DNA from: Amycolatopsis anabasis
GTDB lineage: Bacteria > Actinomycetota > Actinomycetes > Mycobacteriales > Pseudonocardiaceae
DNA: 64,000 nucleotides
Assembly (NCBI RefSeq): GCF_009765355.1
Contig: NZ_VTHK01000029.1
Location: forward strand, 62,001-126,000
Direction: 5' to 3'
Below the pieces are notes generated by a model, which saw nothing but the letters and a program-made list of their open reading frames with translations, did not search any database and was not told the DNA's origin. The position numbers and the translations under genes are program-made. Positions 17,997 through 27,041 of this stretch are shown piece by piece. Within the stretch, counting starts at the first letter, position 1. Every line of letters begins with the position of its first letter.

Positions 17997-19091
17997 TCAC
18001 GGGGGAGACGCGGGAAGGCGCAGCCGCACGCGGTAACCGCGGTTCCGGGTCGGCCCCGCCTCCACCGTCCCGCCCAGCAGCGCGGCGCGTTCGCGCAAGC
18101 CGAGGAGCCCCTGACGCGCGCTGGGCAGCGGCACGATCGGCCGGGTGGGCGGGGTGTTGGTGATGGTGACGACCAGTTCGTTGTCCTCCTCGCCGAGCCG
18201 GATCGTCGCGGTCGCGCCGGGCGCGTGCTTGCGGACGTTGGTCAGCGCTTCCTGGACCGTGCGGTAGATCGCGCGCTGCACCGGCGCGCCGGTGTCCGCG
18301 GGCAGTTCGCCGTCGAGCCGCGCCTTGATCCCGCTGGTGCGGATGAGCTGGTCGAGTTCGGCGAGCGTGGGCTGCGGCGTGAGGTCGGGGCTCGGGCTGC
18401 CGGACGCCCGCAGCAGGGTGACCATGTGCCTGAGCTCGTCGAGGGTGTTCACGCTGAGCTGGCGGATCGTGGCGGCGGCGTCGCGCGCGTCCGGATCGGC
18501 GGTGCTGACCTGCAACGCCCCGGCGCGAACGGCGATGAGGCTCACCTGGTGCGACACCACGTCGTGCATTTCGCGCGCGAGCTGGGTGCGTTCCCGGGCC
18601 AGGGCGCTGGCCGCGTCCAGGCGGCGCTCGTGCTCCCGCGCCTCGCGGATTTCGTCGAGGCGCAGGGAGAGATCGCGGCGGGTGCGCATGAGCTGCCCCA
18701 GCGAGATCGGGGCGGCGGCGGTCATGATCGCGTAGATGACCTCGAGCAGGATCGCGTTCCCGTCGGAGACCAGGAGTTCGGGCGGCGGCCAGGGCAGGGT
18801 GTACCCGGCGACCACCGCGACCGCGCAGCCGGCGAGGATCCGGCGGTCGCGGGTCTGTTTCGCGACGGTGTACAGGGCGATCAGGGCGGCGATCACCGCG
18901 TCGGCGAGGAACAGCGCGGGCAGGCTCAGCACGAAGGCGACGTAAGGGAGCCGCCGCCGGACGGCGAGTGCCGCCGCGGCGACGGTGGCGGCCACCGTGA
19001 ACCAGGGTTCGCTGGGGTCGGCGTTGAGCCAGACGTCCAGCAGCGCGATGCCGACGAGCGCGGCGTCGACCACCGGGGCGGGCGGTTTCAT
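17997..19091 (-). CDS. NarL-type sensor histidine kinase
   Basis: A 364-residue membrane kinase with four to five N-terminal transmembrane helices (residues 8-135). The HisKA_3 dimerisation domain contains the phosphoacceptor H176 in REMHDVVSH. The HATPase domain has QEALTNVRKHAPGA and GLLGLRERAALLGG. Its ATG overlaps the stop of the response-regulator gene by four bases, so the pair is coupled. The signal is unknown. Confidence 0.92.
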   Translation of the reverse strand: MKPPAPVVDAALVGIALLDVWLNADPSEPWFTVAATVAAAALAVRRRLPYVAFVLSLPALFLADAVIAALIALYTVAKQTRDRRILAGCAVAVVAGYTLPWPPPELLVSDGNAILLEVIYAIMTAAAPISLGQLMRTRRDLSLRLDEIREAREHERRLDAASALARERTQLAREMHDVVSHQVSLIAVRAGALQVSTADPDARDAAATIRQLSVNTLDELRHMVTLLRASGSPSPDLTPQPTLAELDQLIRTSGIKARLDGELPADTGAPVQRAIYRTVQEALTNVRKHAPGATATIRLGEEDNELVVTITNTPPTRPIVPLPSARQGLLGLRERAALLGGTVEAGPTRNRGYRVRLRLPASPP

Positions 19092-19747
19092 AGCAGGTCT
19101 TCGCTCTGCTCGAGCAGGCCGGCGCGCTGCGCGAGCAACGCGGCCTGCACCCGGCTGCCGACTTCCAGTTTCGCCAGGATCGCGCTGACGTGATCCTTGA
19201 CCGTGCCGACGCTGAGGTGGATCCGCGCGCCGATGTCGGCGTTGGAGAGCCCGTCCGCGATCAGCACGAGCACCTCGCGTTCCCGGTCGGTCAGCTGGGC
19301 CACCCGCCGGGCGGCCGCCGCGCTGGCCCCGCCGTCGAGGTACCCGTCCACGACCGCCCGGGTGACCTTCGGCGACAGCACCACGCCACCCGCCGCGAGC
19401 GTGCGGACCAACTGGGCGAGTTGTTCGGGGTCGGTGTCCTTGAGGATGAATCCGGCCGCGCCCGAACGGAGTGCGGCCGCGATGTACTCGTCGGAGTCGA
19501 ACGTCGTCAGCATCGCCACCACCGGTGGATCCGGCATGCCCCGAATCTCCCGCAGAATGGTGAGGCCGTCGACATCCGGCATCCGGATGTCCAGCAGCAC
19601 GACGTCGGGCCGGTGCAGCCCGACCTCGCGCATCGCCTGGCTCCCGGCCGCGGTGGACACCACGTCGATGTCCCCCGCGGCCCGGAGGATGAGCTCGAAG
19701 CCCGAACGCACCAGGGCTTCGTCATCGACCACGACTACCCGGATCAC
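19088..19747 (-). CDS. NarL/LuxR-type response regulator
   Basis: A 219-residue regulator: receiver domain with acidic pocket D8/D9 and phosphoacceptor D53 (VVLLDIRMP), then a LuxR-type helix-turn-helix (LTDREREVLVLIADGLSNADIG). I chose GTG 19747 because IRVVVVDDE is the usual family start and GGGGTG lies just upstream; TTG 19783 or GTG 19753 are longer alternatives. It pairs with the overlapping kinase. Confidence 0.9.
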   Translation of the reverse strand: MIRVVVVDDEALVRSGFELILRAAGDIDVVSTAAGSQAMREVGLHRPDVVLLDIRMPDVDGLTILREIRGMPDPPVVAMLTTFDSDEYIAAALRSGAAGFILKDTDPEQLAQLVRTLAAGGVVLSPKVTRAVVDGYLDGGASAAAARRVAQLTDREREVLVLIADGLSNADIGARIHLSVGTVKDHVSAILAKLEVGSRVQAALLAQRAGLLEQSEDLL

Positions 19748-19818
19748 CCGCACCCCGCTCGGTCGCCCTTCCCCTGCGCTCAACAGTAGGGCAACTCAGG
19801 AGCGGGAAACTCGGAAAT

Positions 19819-20610
19819 TCAGGCGGGTTCGGGGAGCGGCTCGCCAGTTTCCAGGAGGGTCTTGAGGCTGGACAGGATGGGGGACCAGCCCTCGCTGATC
19901 ATGCTGTGGAGCTTGCCGTTCGGTTCGAAATCGTCGTGGACGACGGTGAGTTTCACCATTTCGCCGACCGGTTCGATTTCGAAGGTGACCTTGGACCGGC
20001 GTTCCCTGGCGAGCTGGGCCAGGGTTTCCTCGTCCAGGTCGACGCTCTTGGCGAATTCCGGGGTGAAGGTGTGCCAGGTGTAGGCGAGGCGGCGGTAGGG
20101 CTCGGATTCCAGGACGACCTGTTCGGGATCCTCGATCCGCACGCCCAGTTGCTCCCAGGCCATCGTCGAACCGGCCTGCCAGTCCGTGTCGAACGTGGTG
20201 CCCCAGTAACGGCTGGTGAAGGCCGGGTCGGTCAGCGCCTGCCAGAGCTTCTCCGGCGTGGTGCTGATGTAGGTGGTGTAGACGAACTCGGGGTTGCCCA
20301 TGGGGTCCTGCTCCAATGCGGTCTTCAGATCCGCGAGCGCGCGCACGCGTTCGCGGTCGTATTGGTTGATCCAGCGTTCGGCGATGGCGTTGATCGGCTC
20401 GGCGTTGAGGTAGTGCAGCTTCTCCCGGCCGCGCTTCACCGCGCTCACCAGGTTCGCCGCCTCCAGCACCGCCAGGTGTTTGCTGACCGACTGCCGGGCC
20501 ATGTCCAGCCCCGCGCACAGTTCCCGCAGGCTCTGCCCGTTGCGGGCGTTCAAACTGTCGAGCAACCTGCGGCGGCTGGCGTCGGCCAGCGCCTTGAACA
20601 CCTCGTCCAT
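19819..20610 (-). CDS. ArsR-type repressor fused to SRPBCC (AHSA1) domain
   Basis: A 263-residue fusion. Residues 1-95 form an ArsR winged helix (FKALADASRRRLLDSL, SVSKHLAVLEAANLV). Residues about 105-255 form an AHSA1/START-like SRPBCC pocket (YTTYISTTPEKLWQALTDP). Such fusions are one-component sensors whose hydrophobic pocket may bind a ligand. ATG 20610 follows GGGTGGCACGAG. A large palindrome 16 bases upstream (20626-20676) is very likely its operator, so self-repression is expected. Targets other than itself are not visible. Confidence 0.88.
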   Translation of the reverse strand: MDEVFKALADASRRRLLDSLNARNGQSLRELCAGLDMARQSVSKHLAVLEAANLVSAVKRGREKLHYLNAEPINAIAERWINQYDRERVRALADLKTALEQDPMGNPEFVYTTYISTTPEKLWQALTDPAFTSRYWGTTFDTDWQAGSTMAWEQLGVRIEDPEQVVLESEPYRRLAYTWHTFTPEFAKSVDLDEETLAQLARERRSKVTFEIEPVGEMVKLTVVHDDFEPNGKLHSMISEGWSPILSSLKTLLETGEPLPEPA

Positions 20611-20625
20611 CTCGTGCCACCCTAA

Positions 20626-20676
20626 ACATGCAGCCGTTTGGCTGCCTGAAGAATAGGCAGCCAAACGGCTGCATGT
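20626..20676. promoter_or_regulatory. 51-bp perfect palindrome: double operator of the ArsR-SRPBCC gene
   Basis: Perfect 22-base arms (20626-20647 and 20655-20676) around the 7-base spacer GAAGAAT. Each arm itself holds a dyad GCAGCC-N4-GGCTGC (20630-20645 and 20657-20672), 27 bp centre to centre. This is the layout expected for two dimers of a winged-helix repressor. It could also act as a terminator for the aminotransferase gene that ends at 20700. Confidence 0.75.
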
Positions 20677-20699
20677 CAACCGTGCAGGGTAACCGCAGG

Positions 20700-22094
20700 T
20701 CAGAGGTGGGTCCACACCTCGTTCAGGGCGCCGCGGAGGATCTGCTCGATCTCGTCGAACTGGGCCTGGCCGCAGATCAGGGGCGGCGAGACCTGGACGA
20801 CCGGTTCGGCGCGGTCGTCGGCCCGGCAGTACAGCCCGGCTTCGAACAGGGCGCCGGAGAGGTGACCGCGCAGCACCCGTTCGGATTCCTCGGCGGTGAA
20901 GGTCTCCTTGGTGCCCTTGTCCTTGACCAGTTCGATCCCGTAGAAGAAGCCCGCGCCCCGGATGTCGCCGACGATCGGCAGCTCGGCCAGTCTGTCCAAA
21001 GTGGAGCGAAACGCGGACTCGTGTTCGCGCACGTGCCGGTAGAGGTCCTCGCGTTCGATCAGGTCGAGGTTGGCCAGGGCCACCGCGCAGGAAACCGGGT
21101 GACCGCCGTAAGTGGAGCCGTGCATGAACGTGGTGGTGCCGTGCTGGAACGGTTCCGCCAGGCGATCGGCGACCAGCACCGCGCCGAGCGGGGCGTATCC
21201 CGAGGTGAGCCCCTTGGCCGTGGTGATGATGTCGGGGGCGTAGCCGTACCGCTTGGCGCCGAAGTCGAAACCGAGGCGGCCGAACGCGCAGATCACCTCG
21301 TCGGACACCAGCAGCACGTCGTGCCGGTCGCAGATCTCGCGGACGCGCTGGAAGTACCCGGGCGGCGGCGGGAAGCAGCCGCCGGTGTTCTGCACCGGCT
21401 CCAGGAACACGGCCGCGACGGTGTCCGCCCCCTCGAACTCGATGGCCTGCTCGATCTGGTCGGCGGCCCAGCGGCCGAACGCCTCGTAGTCGTCACCGTG
21501 CTCCGGCGCGCGGTAGAAGTTGGTGTTCGGCACGCGGAGCGTGCTCGGCACCAGCGGCTCGAAATCCTGTTTGGCGCCGGGGATCCCGGTGATCGACAGC
21601 GCGCCCTGGGATGTGCCGTGGTAGGCCAGCGAACGGCTGATCACCTTGTGCTTCCCCGGTTTCCCGGTCAGTTTGAAGTACTGCTTGGCCAGCTTCCACG
21701 CGGTCTCCACCGATTCGCCGCCGCTGACGGTGAAGAACACCCGGTTCAGGTCGCCGGGCGCGTCGGCGGCGAGGCGTTCGGCGAGTTCGATCGCGGCCGG
21801 ATGGGCGTGGCCCCACAACGGGAAGTACGCCAGCTGCCGGGTCTGCCGGGCCGCGGCCTCGGCGAGTTCCTCGCGGCCGTGCCCCACCTGGACGGCGAAC
21901 AGTCCGGCCAGGCCGTCGAGGTACCGCTTGCCGTTCGAGTCCCAGAGGTAGGCGCCTTCGCCGCGCACGATCACCGGGACCTCCGCCTCGGCGAAGCCGG
22001 AGTGGCGGGTGAAGTGCAGCCACAGGTGGTCCGCGGCCGACCGGGACAGATCGGTGGTCAGGACGTCCGCGGTGAGCAGAGCTTCGTCGGGCAT
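20700..22094 (-). CDS. Class III (PLP) aminotransferase, probable polyamine/omega-amine transaminase
   Basis: A 464-residue fold-type I transaminase. It has the YLDGLAGLFAVQVGHGREE N-terminal region, FFTVSGGESVE, the LLVSDEVICAFGRLG aspartate motif and the PLP Lys in ITTAKGLTSG. It is close to the beta-alanine/putrescine:pyruvate transaminase group. Neighbours (Lrp regulator, APC permease, amine oxidase) make an amine or diamine the likely donor. ATG 22094 follows GAGGAACC; a TTG at 22106 is an alternative. A box shared with the permease promoter lies about 90-106 bases upstream. Confidence 0.88.
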   Translation of the reverse strand: MPDEALLTADVLTTDLSRSAADHLWLHFTRHSGFAEAEVPVIVRGEGAYLWDSNGKRYLDGLAGLFAVQVGHGREELAEAAARQTRQLAYFPLWGHAHPAAIELAERLAADAPGDLNRVFFTVSGGESVETAWKLAKQYFKLTGKPGKHKVISRSLAYHGTSQGALSITGIPGAKQDFEPLVPSTLRVPNTNFYRAPEHGDDYEAFGRWAADQIEQAIEFEGADTVAAVFLEPVQNTGGCFPPPPGYFQRVREICDRHDVLLVSDEVICAFGRLGFDFGAKRYGYAPDIITTAKGLTSGYAPLGAVLVADRLAEPFQHGTTTFMHGSTYGGHPVSCAVALANLDLIEREDLYRHVREHESAFRSTLDRLAELPIVGDIRGAGFFYGIELVKDKGTKETFTAEESERVLRGHLSGALFEAGLYCRADDRAEPVVQVSPPLICGQAQFDEIEQILRGALNEVWTHL

Positions 22095-22180
22095 GGTTCC
22101 TCGCAACGGGGAATCGGCAGGACCGCCGGGTTGTCCCGGCGGCGCGGTCTTCCTCGTTTATCGCACACCAGTCGACCTTG

Positions 22181-22200
22181 CGCAAGCGAATCCGTTGTTG
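22181..22200 (-). promoter_or_regulatory. Candidate Lrp box upstream of the aminotransferase
   Basis: On the minus strand it reads GCAACAACGGATTCGCTTGC. The core AACAACGGATT recurs at 22831-22841 upstream of the permease, in the matching orientation and at a similar distance from the start codon. A GATAAA -10-like element lies between the box and the aminotransferase. Confidence 0.5.
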
Positions 22201-22234
22201 CGAAGGCTTGAGGCTGCGGATTTCGTAGCCGGGG

Positions 22235-22720
22235 CTAGCGGGTGCCCCACTGGTAGGACTGCTTGCGCAGCTTCAGGTAGACGAGCGTCTCCGCGCGGCG
22301 CACGCCCGGCATCGTGCGGATCCGGGTGGAGATCAGCTCCAGCAGGCGGGTGTCGTCCGCGCAGATGGCCTCGCACAGGAGGTCGAACCGGCCGGCGCAG
22401 ATGATCACGTACGCGATCTCGTCGATCTCGGCGAGCGCGTCGGCGACCGGTTCCAGCGGGCCGTCGACGTTGATCGCGATCATGGCCTGGCGGAACAGCC
22501 CGACCTGCATCGGATCGGTGACCGCCACGATCTGGATCACACCGGTTTCGGACAGGCGCTGAACCCGCTGGCGAACCGCGGCCTCGGACAGGCCGACCGC
22601 CTTGCCGATCGCCGAATACGACCGCCGGCCGTCTTCCTGGAGCTGCTCGATGATCTTCTTCGAGAGGTCGTCGAGCGGAGGGGACGCGGGCCGTTCGGTG
22701 GCCGGGTTCTTCGCGTTCAT
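22235..22720 (-). CDS. Lrp/AsnC family regulator of the amine module
   Basis: A 161-residue Lrp-type protein: helix-turn-helix at residues about 35-65 (YSAIGKAVGLSEAAVRQRVQRL) and a RAM effector domain (residues 80-150, GRFDLLCEAICAD). ATG 22720 was chosen because the coding signal fades upstream; no strong ribosome site is seen, so a leaderless start is possible. It lies between the aminotransferase and the divergent permease/oxidase genes and probably senses an amine or amino acid. Confidence 0.88.
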   Translation of the reverse strand: MNAKNPATERPASPPLDDLSKKIIEQLQEDGRRSYSAIGKAVGLSEAAVRQRVQRLSETGVIQIVAVTDPMQVGLFRQAMIAINVDGPLEPVADALAEIDEIAYVIICAGRFDLLCEAICADDTRLLELISTRIRTMPGVRRAETLVYLKLRKQSYQWGTR

Positions 22721-22830
22721 GGGCGCATTATTCCGGTCGCCCGGCGCGGTCGGCCGGCTTCCGGGCGGTTCGCGGGTCGAGTCGCCGATCGGTGCTCCAG
22801 GTGGGCCAATTCGAGGCATTGGATCACGTT

Positions 22831-22887
22831 AACAACGGATTTCGTTGCGATCGACCCGTTGACATCGCGAATTTCGCGCTGTTCTAT
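22831..22887 (+). promoter_or_regulatory. Permease promoter with Lrp-type box
   Basis: The box AACAACGGATTTCGTTGC begins at 22831 and contains the dyad CAACG-N5-CGTTG (22833-22847). A consensus -35 TTGACA follows at 22859-22864 and, after 17 bases, a -10-like TTCTAT at 22882-22887. A second dyad, CGCGAA-T-TTCGCG (22866-22878), lies between the hexamers. Confidence 0.55.
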
Positions 22888-22926
22888 GCGTCACACCGTT
22901 GTCGGCCGAGGGCAAGGAGAGCGCGC

Positions 22927-24321
22927 ATGACCGGAACCGCGACCCCCGACCCGCCGGTGCTCACACCGGACCGCGACGGCCCGCCGCGCGCGCTGACGCG
23001 ATCGATCGGCGTGACCGGCGGAACCCTGCTCACGCTGAGTTGCCTGACCCCGGCGTCCTCGTTGTTCGTGGTCGTGCCCCCGCTGCTGGGCACGCTCGGC
23101 ACCGGCACCGCGCTGACCATCGCCCTGGCCGGGCTGCTGTGCGTCGCGGTCGCCTTCTGCTACTCCGAACTGGGCACGCTGGTGCCCAGTTCCGGCGGCG
23201 AGTACGCGATGGTGAGCACGGTGGCCGGCCGGTTCGCCGGCTGGCTGATGTTCGTGCTCTCGCTGCTCATCGTCCTGGTCATCCCGCCGATCATCGCGGT
23301 CGGCGTGGCCGAGTACCTGAGCGCGGTGGTCGAGCTCGACGCACCGGTCGCGGGGGCCCTGGTGATGGTGGCCTCGACGTTGATGGGCCTGCTGAACCTG
23401 CGCGCCAACGCGTGGATCACCGGGATCTTCCTCGGGCTCGAGGTGGTGGCCGCCGGGGTGGTGGCCGCGCTGGGCTTCGCCCACGCCGAACGCCCGGTGA
23501 CGGTGCTGCTGCGCCCCGCGCTGACCGAGCACTCGAGCACGCTGACCGCGGTGACCGTGGTGGCGGGGCTGGCCGTCGCGCTGTTCGTGCTGCAGGGTTT
23601 CACCACCGCCGTCTACCTCTCCGAGGAGATGCGGTCCCCGCGCCGGACGGTGGTGCGTACCGTGCTGTGGACCCTGCTGATCGGCGGCCTGGTGGTGCTC
23701 GTCCCGGTCGTCGCGATCATCCTGGGCGCCCCCGATCTGGAGACGCTCGCCGCCGGCGACCTCGCGGCGATGGTGACCGGGTGGAGCGGTTCGGGCGTCG
23801 GCGTGTTCGTGAGCCTGTGCATCGCGGCCGCCATCGTGAACGCGGCCATCGTGATGGTCATCCAGAACTCGCGGGTCCTCTACGCCTCCGCCCGCGATCG
23901 CGCCTGGCCGGTGGCGGTGAGCCGCGCGTTCGGCACGGTGAGCCGCCGGTTCGGGTCGCCGTGGGTCGCCACGCTCGTCGTCGGACTGTCCGGCGCCGCC
24001 CTGTGCTTCGTGCCGATCGACACGCTTTCCGGGGTGACCAGCGTGTCGGTCGCCGCTCTCTACCTCGGCGTCGCGGTCGCCTCGCTGGTCGGCCGCCGCG
24101 GCGCGCACCGGACCGGGCAGGCGTGGCGGATGCCGTGGTGGCCGGTGCTGCCGATCCTGGTCGCGATCGCGCTGCTCTACATCCTTTCCCAGCAGAAGTT
24201 CCTGGATCTGGTCATCACGGTTGGCATCCTGGTGCTGGCGACCGCCTACTGGCGCTGGTACCTCCGGCCCCGGCCGGACCGGCGCTGGATCGTCGTCGCG
24301 CGGCCCGAGAGCGAGGAGTGA
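22927..24321 (+). CDS. APC superfamily amino acid/polyamine permease
   Basis: A 464-residue protein with about 12 transmembrane segments. The N terminus SIGVTGGTLLTLSCLTPASS and the CYSELGTLVPSSGGEYAMV motif are typical of the APC family (helices 1 and 3). AAGGAGAG precedes ATG 22927. The next gene, an amine oxidase, starts three bases after its stop, which supports an amine or amino-acid substrate. Confidence 0.9.
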   Translation: MTGTATPDPPVLTPDRDGPPRALTRSIGVTGGTLLTLSCLTPASSLFVVVPPLLGTLGTGTALTIALAGLLCVAVAFCYSELGTLVPSSGGEYAMVSTVAGRFAGWLMFVLSLLIVLVIPPIIAVGVAEYLSAVVELDAPVAGALVMVASTLMGLLNLRANAWITGIFLGLEVVAAGVVAALGFAHAERPVTVLLRPALTEHSSTLTAVTVVAGLAVALFVLQGFTTAVYLSEEMRSPRRTVVRTVLWTLLIGGLVVLVPVVAIILGAPDLETLAAGDLAAMVTGWSGSGVGVFVSLCIAAAIVNAAIVMVIQNSRVLYASARDRAWPVAVSRAFGTVSRRFGSPWVATLVVGLSGAALCFVPIDTLSGVTSVSVAALYLGVAVASLVGRRGAHRTGQAWRMPWWPVLPILVAIALLYILSQQKFLDLVITVGILVLATAYWRWYLRPRPDRRWIVVARPESEE

Positions 24322-24324
24322 TCG

Positions 24325-25956
24325 TTGCCCCGCACCGAGATGTTCCGCTTCCTGCGCCGCACGGCGCTCGACCATGCGGCGGCCGAGCGCGCCGGGATGC
24401 CGGTGCTCGAGTTCCGCGAAGCCCGGCTGGCCCGGGCCGCGGGCGCGCTGAGCCGCCGGGACGTGCTGAGAATCGGCGCCGCGTTCGGCGGTGCGGCGCT
24501 CGTCCTGGGCGCGTCCCGCCCCGCGCGAGCCGTCCCCGTCAGGAAACCCGCGCCGCGGATCGCCATCGTCGGCGCCGGGATCGCCGGGCTGACCGCGGCG
24601 CTGACCATGGCCGACGCCGGGATCGCGGCGACCGTGTTCGAAGCCGGGGACCGCGTCGGCGGGCGGATGTTCTCCGAACGCGACTACTGGGGCGGCCAGA
24701 CCGCGGAATACGGCGGCGAGTTCATCGACACCGGTCACACGGCGATCCGCGACCTCGCCCGGCGGTTCGGCCTGCCGCTGACCGACGTCCGCGACGCCGC
24801 GCCGGAGGAAAGCCGGGACCTCCTGTTCTTCGGCGGCCGCTACCGCTCGCACCCCCAGTTCGTCGAGGACTTCCGGCCGGTCTACAAGGCGCTGCGGGCC
24901 GACCTCGACACGGCGGGGGAGGCGGCGCCGACCTGGGACTCGGCCACCCCGGGCGGGGTGGCGCTGAGCCGGATGAGCGTCGAGGAGTGGATCGCGACCC
25001 GCGTTCCCGGCGGTTACTCGACCTGGATCGCCCGGTTCCTCGACGAGGCCTACACCGTCGAATACGGCCGCGAGACCGGCGAGCAGACCGCGGTGAACCT
25101 GGTCTACCTGATGGCCGACCAGGAGGACCTGGCGAATCCGAACGTCTGGGGCGCCTCCGACGAACGGTTCCGGATCACCGGCGGCAACCAGCGCCTGCCG
25201 GAAGCGATCGCGGCCGCGTTGCCGCGGAACGCCATCCAGTACGGCTGGCGGCTCGAGGCGATCGCACGCGACGCGAACGGCGGCCAGACGCTGACCTTCG
25301 ACGGGGGCCGGACGGTCCGCGCGGACCACACGATCCTGACCCTGCCGATCGGCGTGCTCCAGCGGGTCGACCACACCCGAGCCGGGTTCGATCCCCGCAT
25401 GCGCGCGGCGATTTCCGCGCTGCGCATGGGGTTCTGCAGCAAACTGCACCTCGGCCTGGGCTCCCGCCCGTGGCTCGCGCCGGGGCCGTGGCCCGGGGTT
25501 TCCAACGGCACCACGTTCGCCGACCTCGGTTACCAGCAGACCTGGGACGCCACCGCCGGGCAGCCCGGGCGGAAAGGCATCGCCGTGCAGTACGGCGGTG
25601 GCGAGGGGGCACTGCGCTTCCGGCCCGCCCGGCCGTTCACCACCAACCGGACCGCGTACGTGCGCGCGGCGGCGGCCCGCGAACTGGCCGCCGTGGACGA
25701 GGTCGTGCCCGGGGTGCGGCGGGCGTGGACCGGCCGGGCGACGCTCGCCGCGTGGCACGTCAACCCGGACTCACTGGGCGCCTACAGTTGCTATCCGGTC
25801 GACTACTGCCACCGGTACGCGGGCTACGAGGGAACGCGCCAGGGCAACATCCACCTGGCGGGGGAGCACACCTCGGCCGACTCGCAGGGATATATGAACG
25901 GGGGCGCGGAAAGCGGTGCCCGAGCGGCCCGGGAGGTGCTGGCCGACCTGGCGTAG
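24325..25956 (+). CDS. Flavin amine oxidase with Tat signal
   Basis: A 543-residue FAD monoamine/polyamine oxidase-like protein. TTG 24325 follows GAGGAG at a good distance; ATG 24340 is too far from it. A twin-Arg signal (SRRDVLRIGAAFGG) sits unusually deep, at residues 43-56, after a basic N-terminal region. The Rossmann motif GAGIAG is at 83-88, followed by GDRVGGRM and a C-terminal HLAGEHTSADSQGYMNGG flavin motif. The enzyme would oxidise amines outside the membrane, giving aldehyde, ammonia and peroxide. It is in an operon with the APC permease. Confidence 0.88.
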   Translation: MPRTEMFRFLRRTALDHAAAERAGMPVLEFREARLARAAGALSRRDVLRIGAAFGGAALVLGASRPARAVPVRKPAPRIAIVGAGIAGLTAALTMADAGIAATVFEAGDRVGGRMFSERDYWGGQTAEYGGEFIDTGHTAIRDLARRFGLPLTDVRDAAPEESRDLLFFGGRYRSHPQFVEDFRPVYKALRADLDTAGEAAPTWDSATPGGVALSRMSVEEWIATRVPGGYSTWIARFLDEAYTVEYGRETGEQTAVNLVYLMADQEDLANPNVWGASDERFRITGGNQRLPEAIAAALPRNAIQYGWRLEAIARDANGGQTLTFDGGRTVRADHTILTLPIGVLQRVDHTRAGFDPRMRAAISALRMGFCSKLHLGLGSRPWLAPGPWPGVSNGTTFADLGYQQTWDATAGQPGRKGIAVQYGGGEGALRFRPARPFTTNRTAYVRAAAARELAAVDEVVPGVRRAWTGRATLAAWHVNPDSLGAYSCYPVDYCHRYAGYEGTRQGNIHLAGEHTSADSQGYMNGGAESGARAAREVLADLA

Positions 25957-26001
25957 TCGGGTACCTTCGGTGCTGTTCACGTCCTGGAGGAAAAGCACCT
26001 G

Positions 26002-27030
26002 GTGAAGACTCGAATTCCGGTCATCGTCGTCTCGGGTTTCCTCGGTTCCGGTAAGACCACCCTGCTCAACCACCTGCTGAACAACAACGCGGGCGCCCGG
26101 ATCGGCGTGATCGTCAACGACTTCGGCAGCATCAACGTCGACGCGATGCTGGTCGCCGGTCAGGTCGATTCGATGATCTCGCTGAGCAACGGCTGCCTGT
26201 GCTGCGCGGTCGACACCGCGGGGATGGACAAGCTCCTCACCCGGCTGGCCCGGCCCGGTTCGGAGATCGACGTGATCGTGATCGAGGCGAGCGGCCTGGC
26301 CGAACCGCGCAGCCTGGTCCGGCTGGTGCTGGCCAGCACGAACCAGCGCATCGAATACGGCGGCCTGGTCGAGGTGGTCGACGCCGCGGAGTTCGAGGAC
26401 ACTCGCGCCCGGCATCCCGAACTCGACCAGCACGTGCGGTTCGCCGATCTCGTGCTGCTCAACAAGATCGACCGCCGGACCGGGGACGCGCGGGCCCGGC
26501 TGCTCGACGAGATCGGGCGGCTCGCGGCGGGAACCCCGGTCGTGCCGACCGAACACGGGCGCGTGGATCCGGAGTTGTTCTTCGACCGCCGCACCCGGCC
26601 CGAGCGCGCCGAGGTGGCGCGGCAGCTTTCGTTCGACGAACTCCACGAGCACGATCACCACTGCGACGACGGCCACGCGCACGCCCAGTACCAGAGCGTC
26701 GAGTTCGTCACCGAGGAGGCGCTGCACCCGCGCCGCTTCATGCGGTTCCTCGACGAACGACCCGCCGGGCTGTACCGGATGAAGGGCTTTGTCTACTTCG
26801 GAGTGACCGGCCACCGGCAGAAGTTCACCCTGCACACGGTCGGCAGCTACCTCCGCGTCCACCGGTCGAACTGGGGCCGGGACGAGCCGCGCGCGACCCG
26901 GCTGGTGCTGATCGGCCGGGACCTCGACGCCGAACTGATCCGCAAGACGCTGGAAGACTGCGTGGAACCGCGGCCGCGGGACGTCGAAGAGCAGGCGATG
27001 TTGCGGATTCTCCGGTACCTGGAGGACTAG
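26002..27030 (+). CDS. CobW/COG0523 family GTP-binding metallochaperone
   Basis: A 342-residue G3E GTPase. Walker A is GFLGSGKTT (residues 12-20), the metal-binding motif CLCC is at 65-68, the NKID motif lies near residue 154, and a His-rich loop HEHDHHCDDGHAH joins the GTPase to the CobW C-terminal domain. The family inserts or stores Zn, Co or similar metals. GTG 26002 follows GGAGGAAAAG. No Zur site or client enzyme is obvious next to it. Confidence 0.9.
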   Translation: MKTRIPVIVVSGFLGSGKTTLLNHLLNNNAGARIGVIVNDFGSINVDAMLVAGQVDSMISLSNGCLCCAVDTAGMDKLLTRLARPGSEIDVIVIEASGLAEPRSLVRLVLASTNQRIEYGGLVEVVDAAEFEDTRARHPELDQHVRFADLVLLNKIDRRTGDARARLLDEIGRLAAGTPVVPTEHGRVDPELFFDRRTRPERAEVARQLSFDELHEHDHHCDDGHAHAQYQSVEFVTEEALHPRRFMRFLDERPAGLYRMKGFVYFGVTGHRQKFTLHTVGSYLRVHRSNWGRDEPRATRLVLIGRDLDAELIRKTLEDCVEPRPRDVEEQAMLRILRYLED

Positions 27031-27041
27031 GCTCACCGGCC

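Noticed and set aside
22891..25758. 955-codon minus-strand frame over the permease and amine oxidase
   Set aside because: It is a mirror frame of two well-supported genes and has no recognisable domain.
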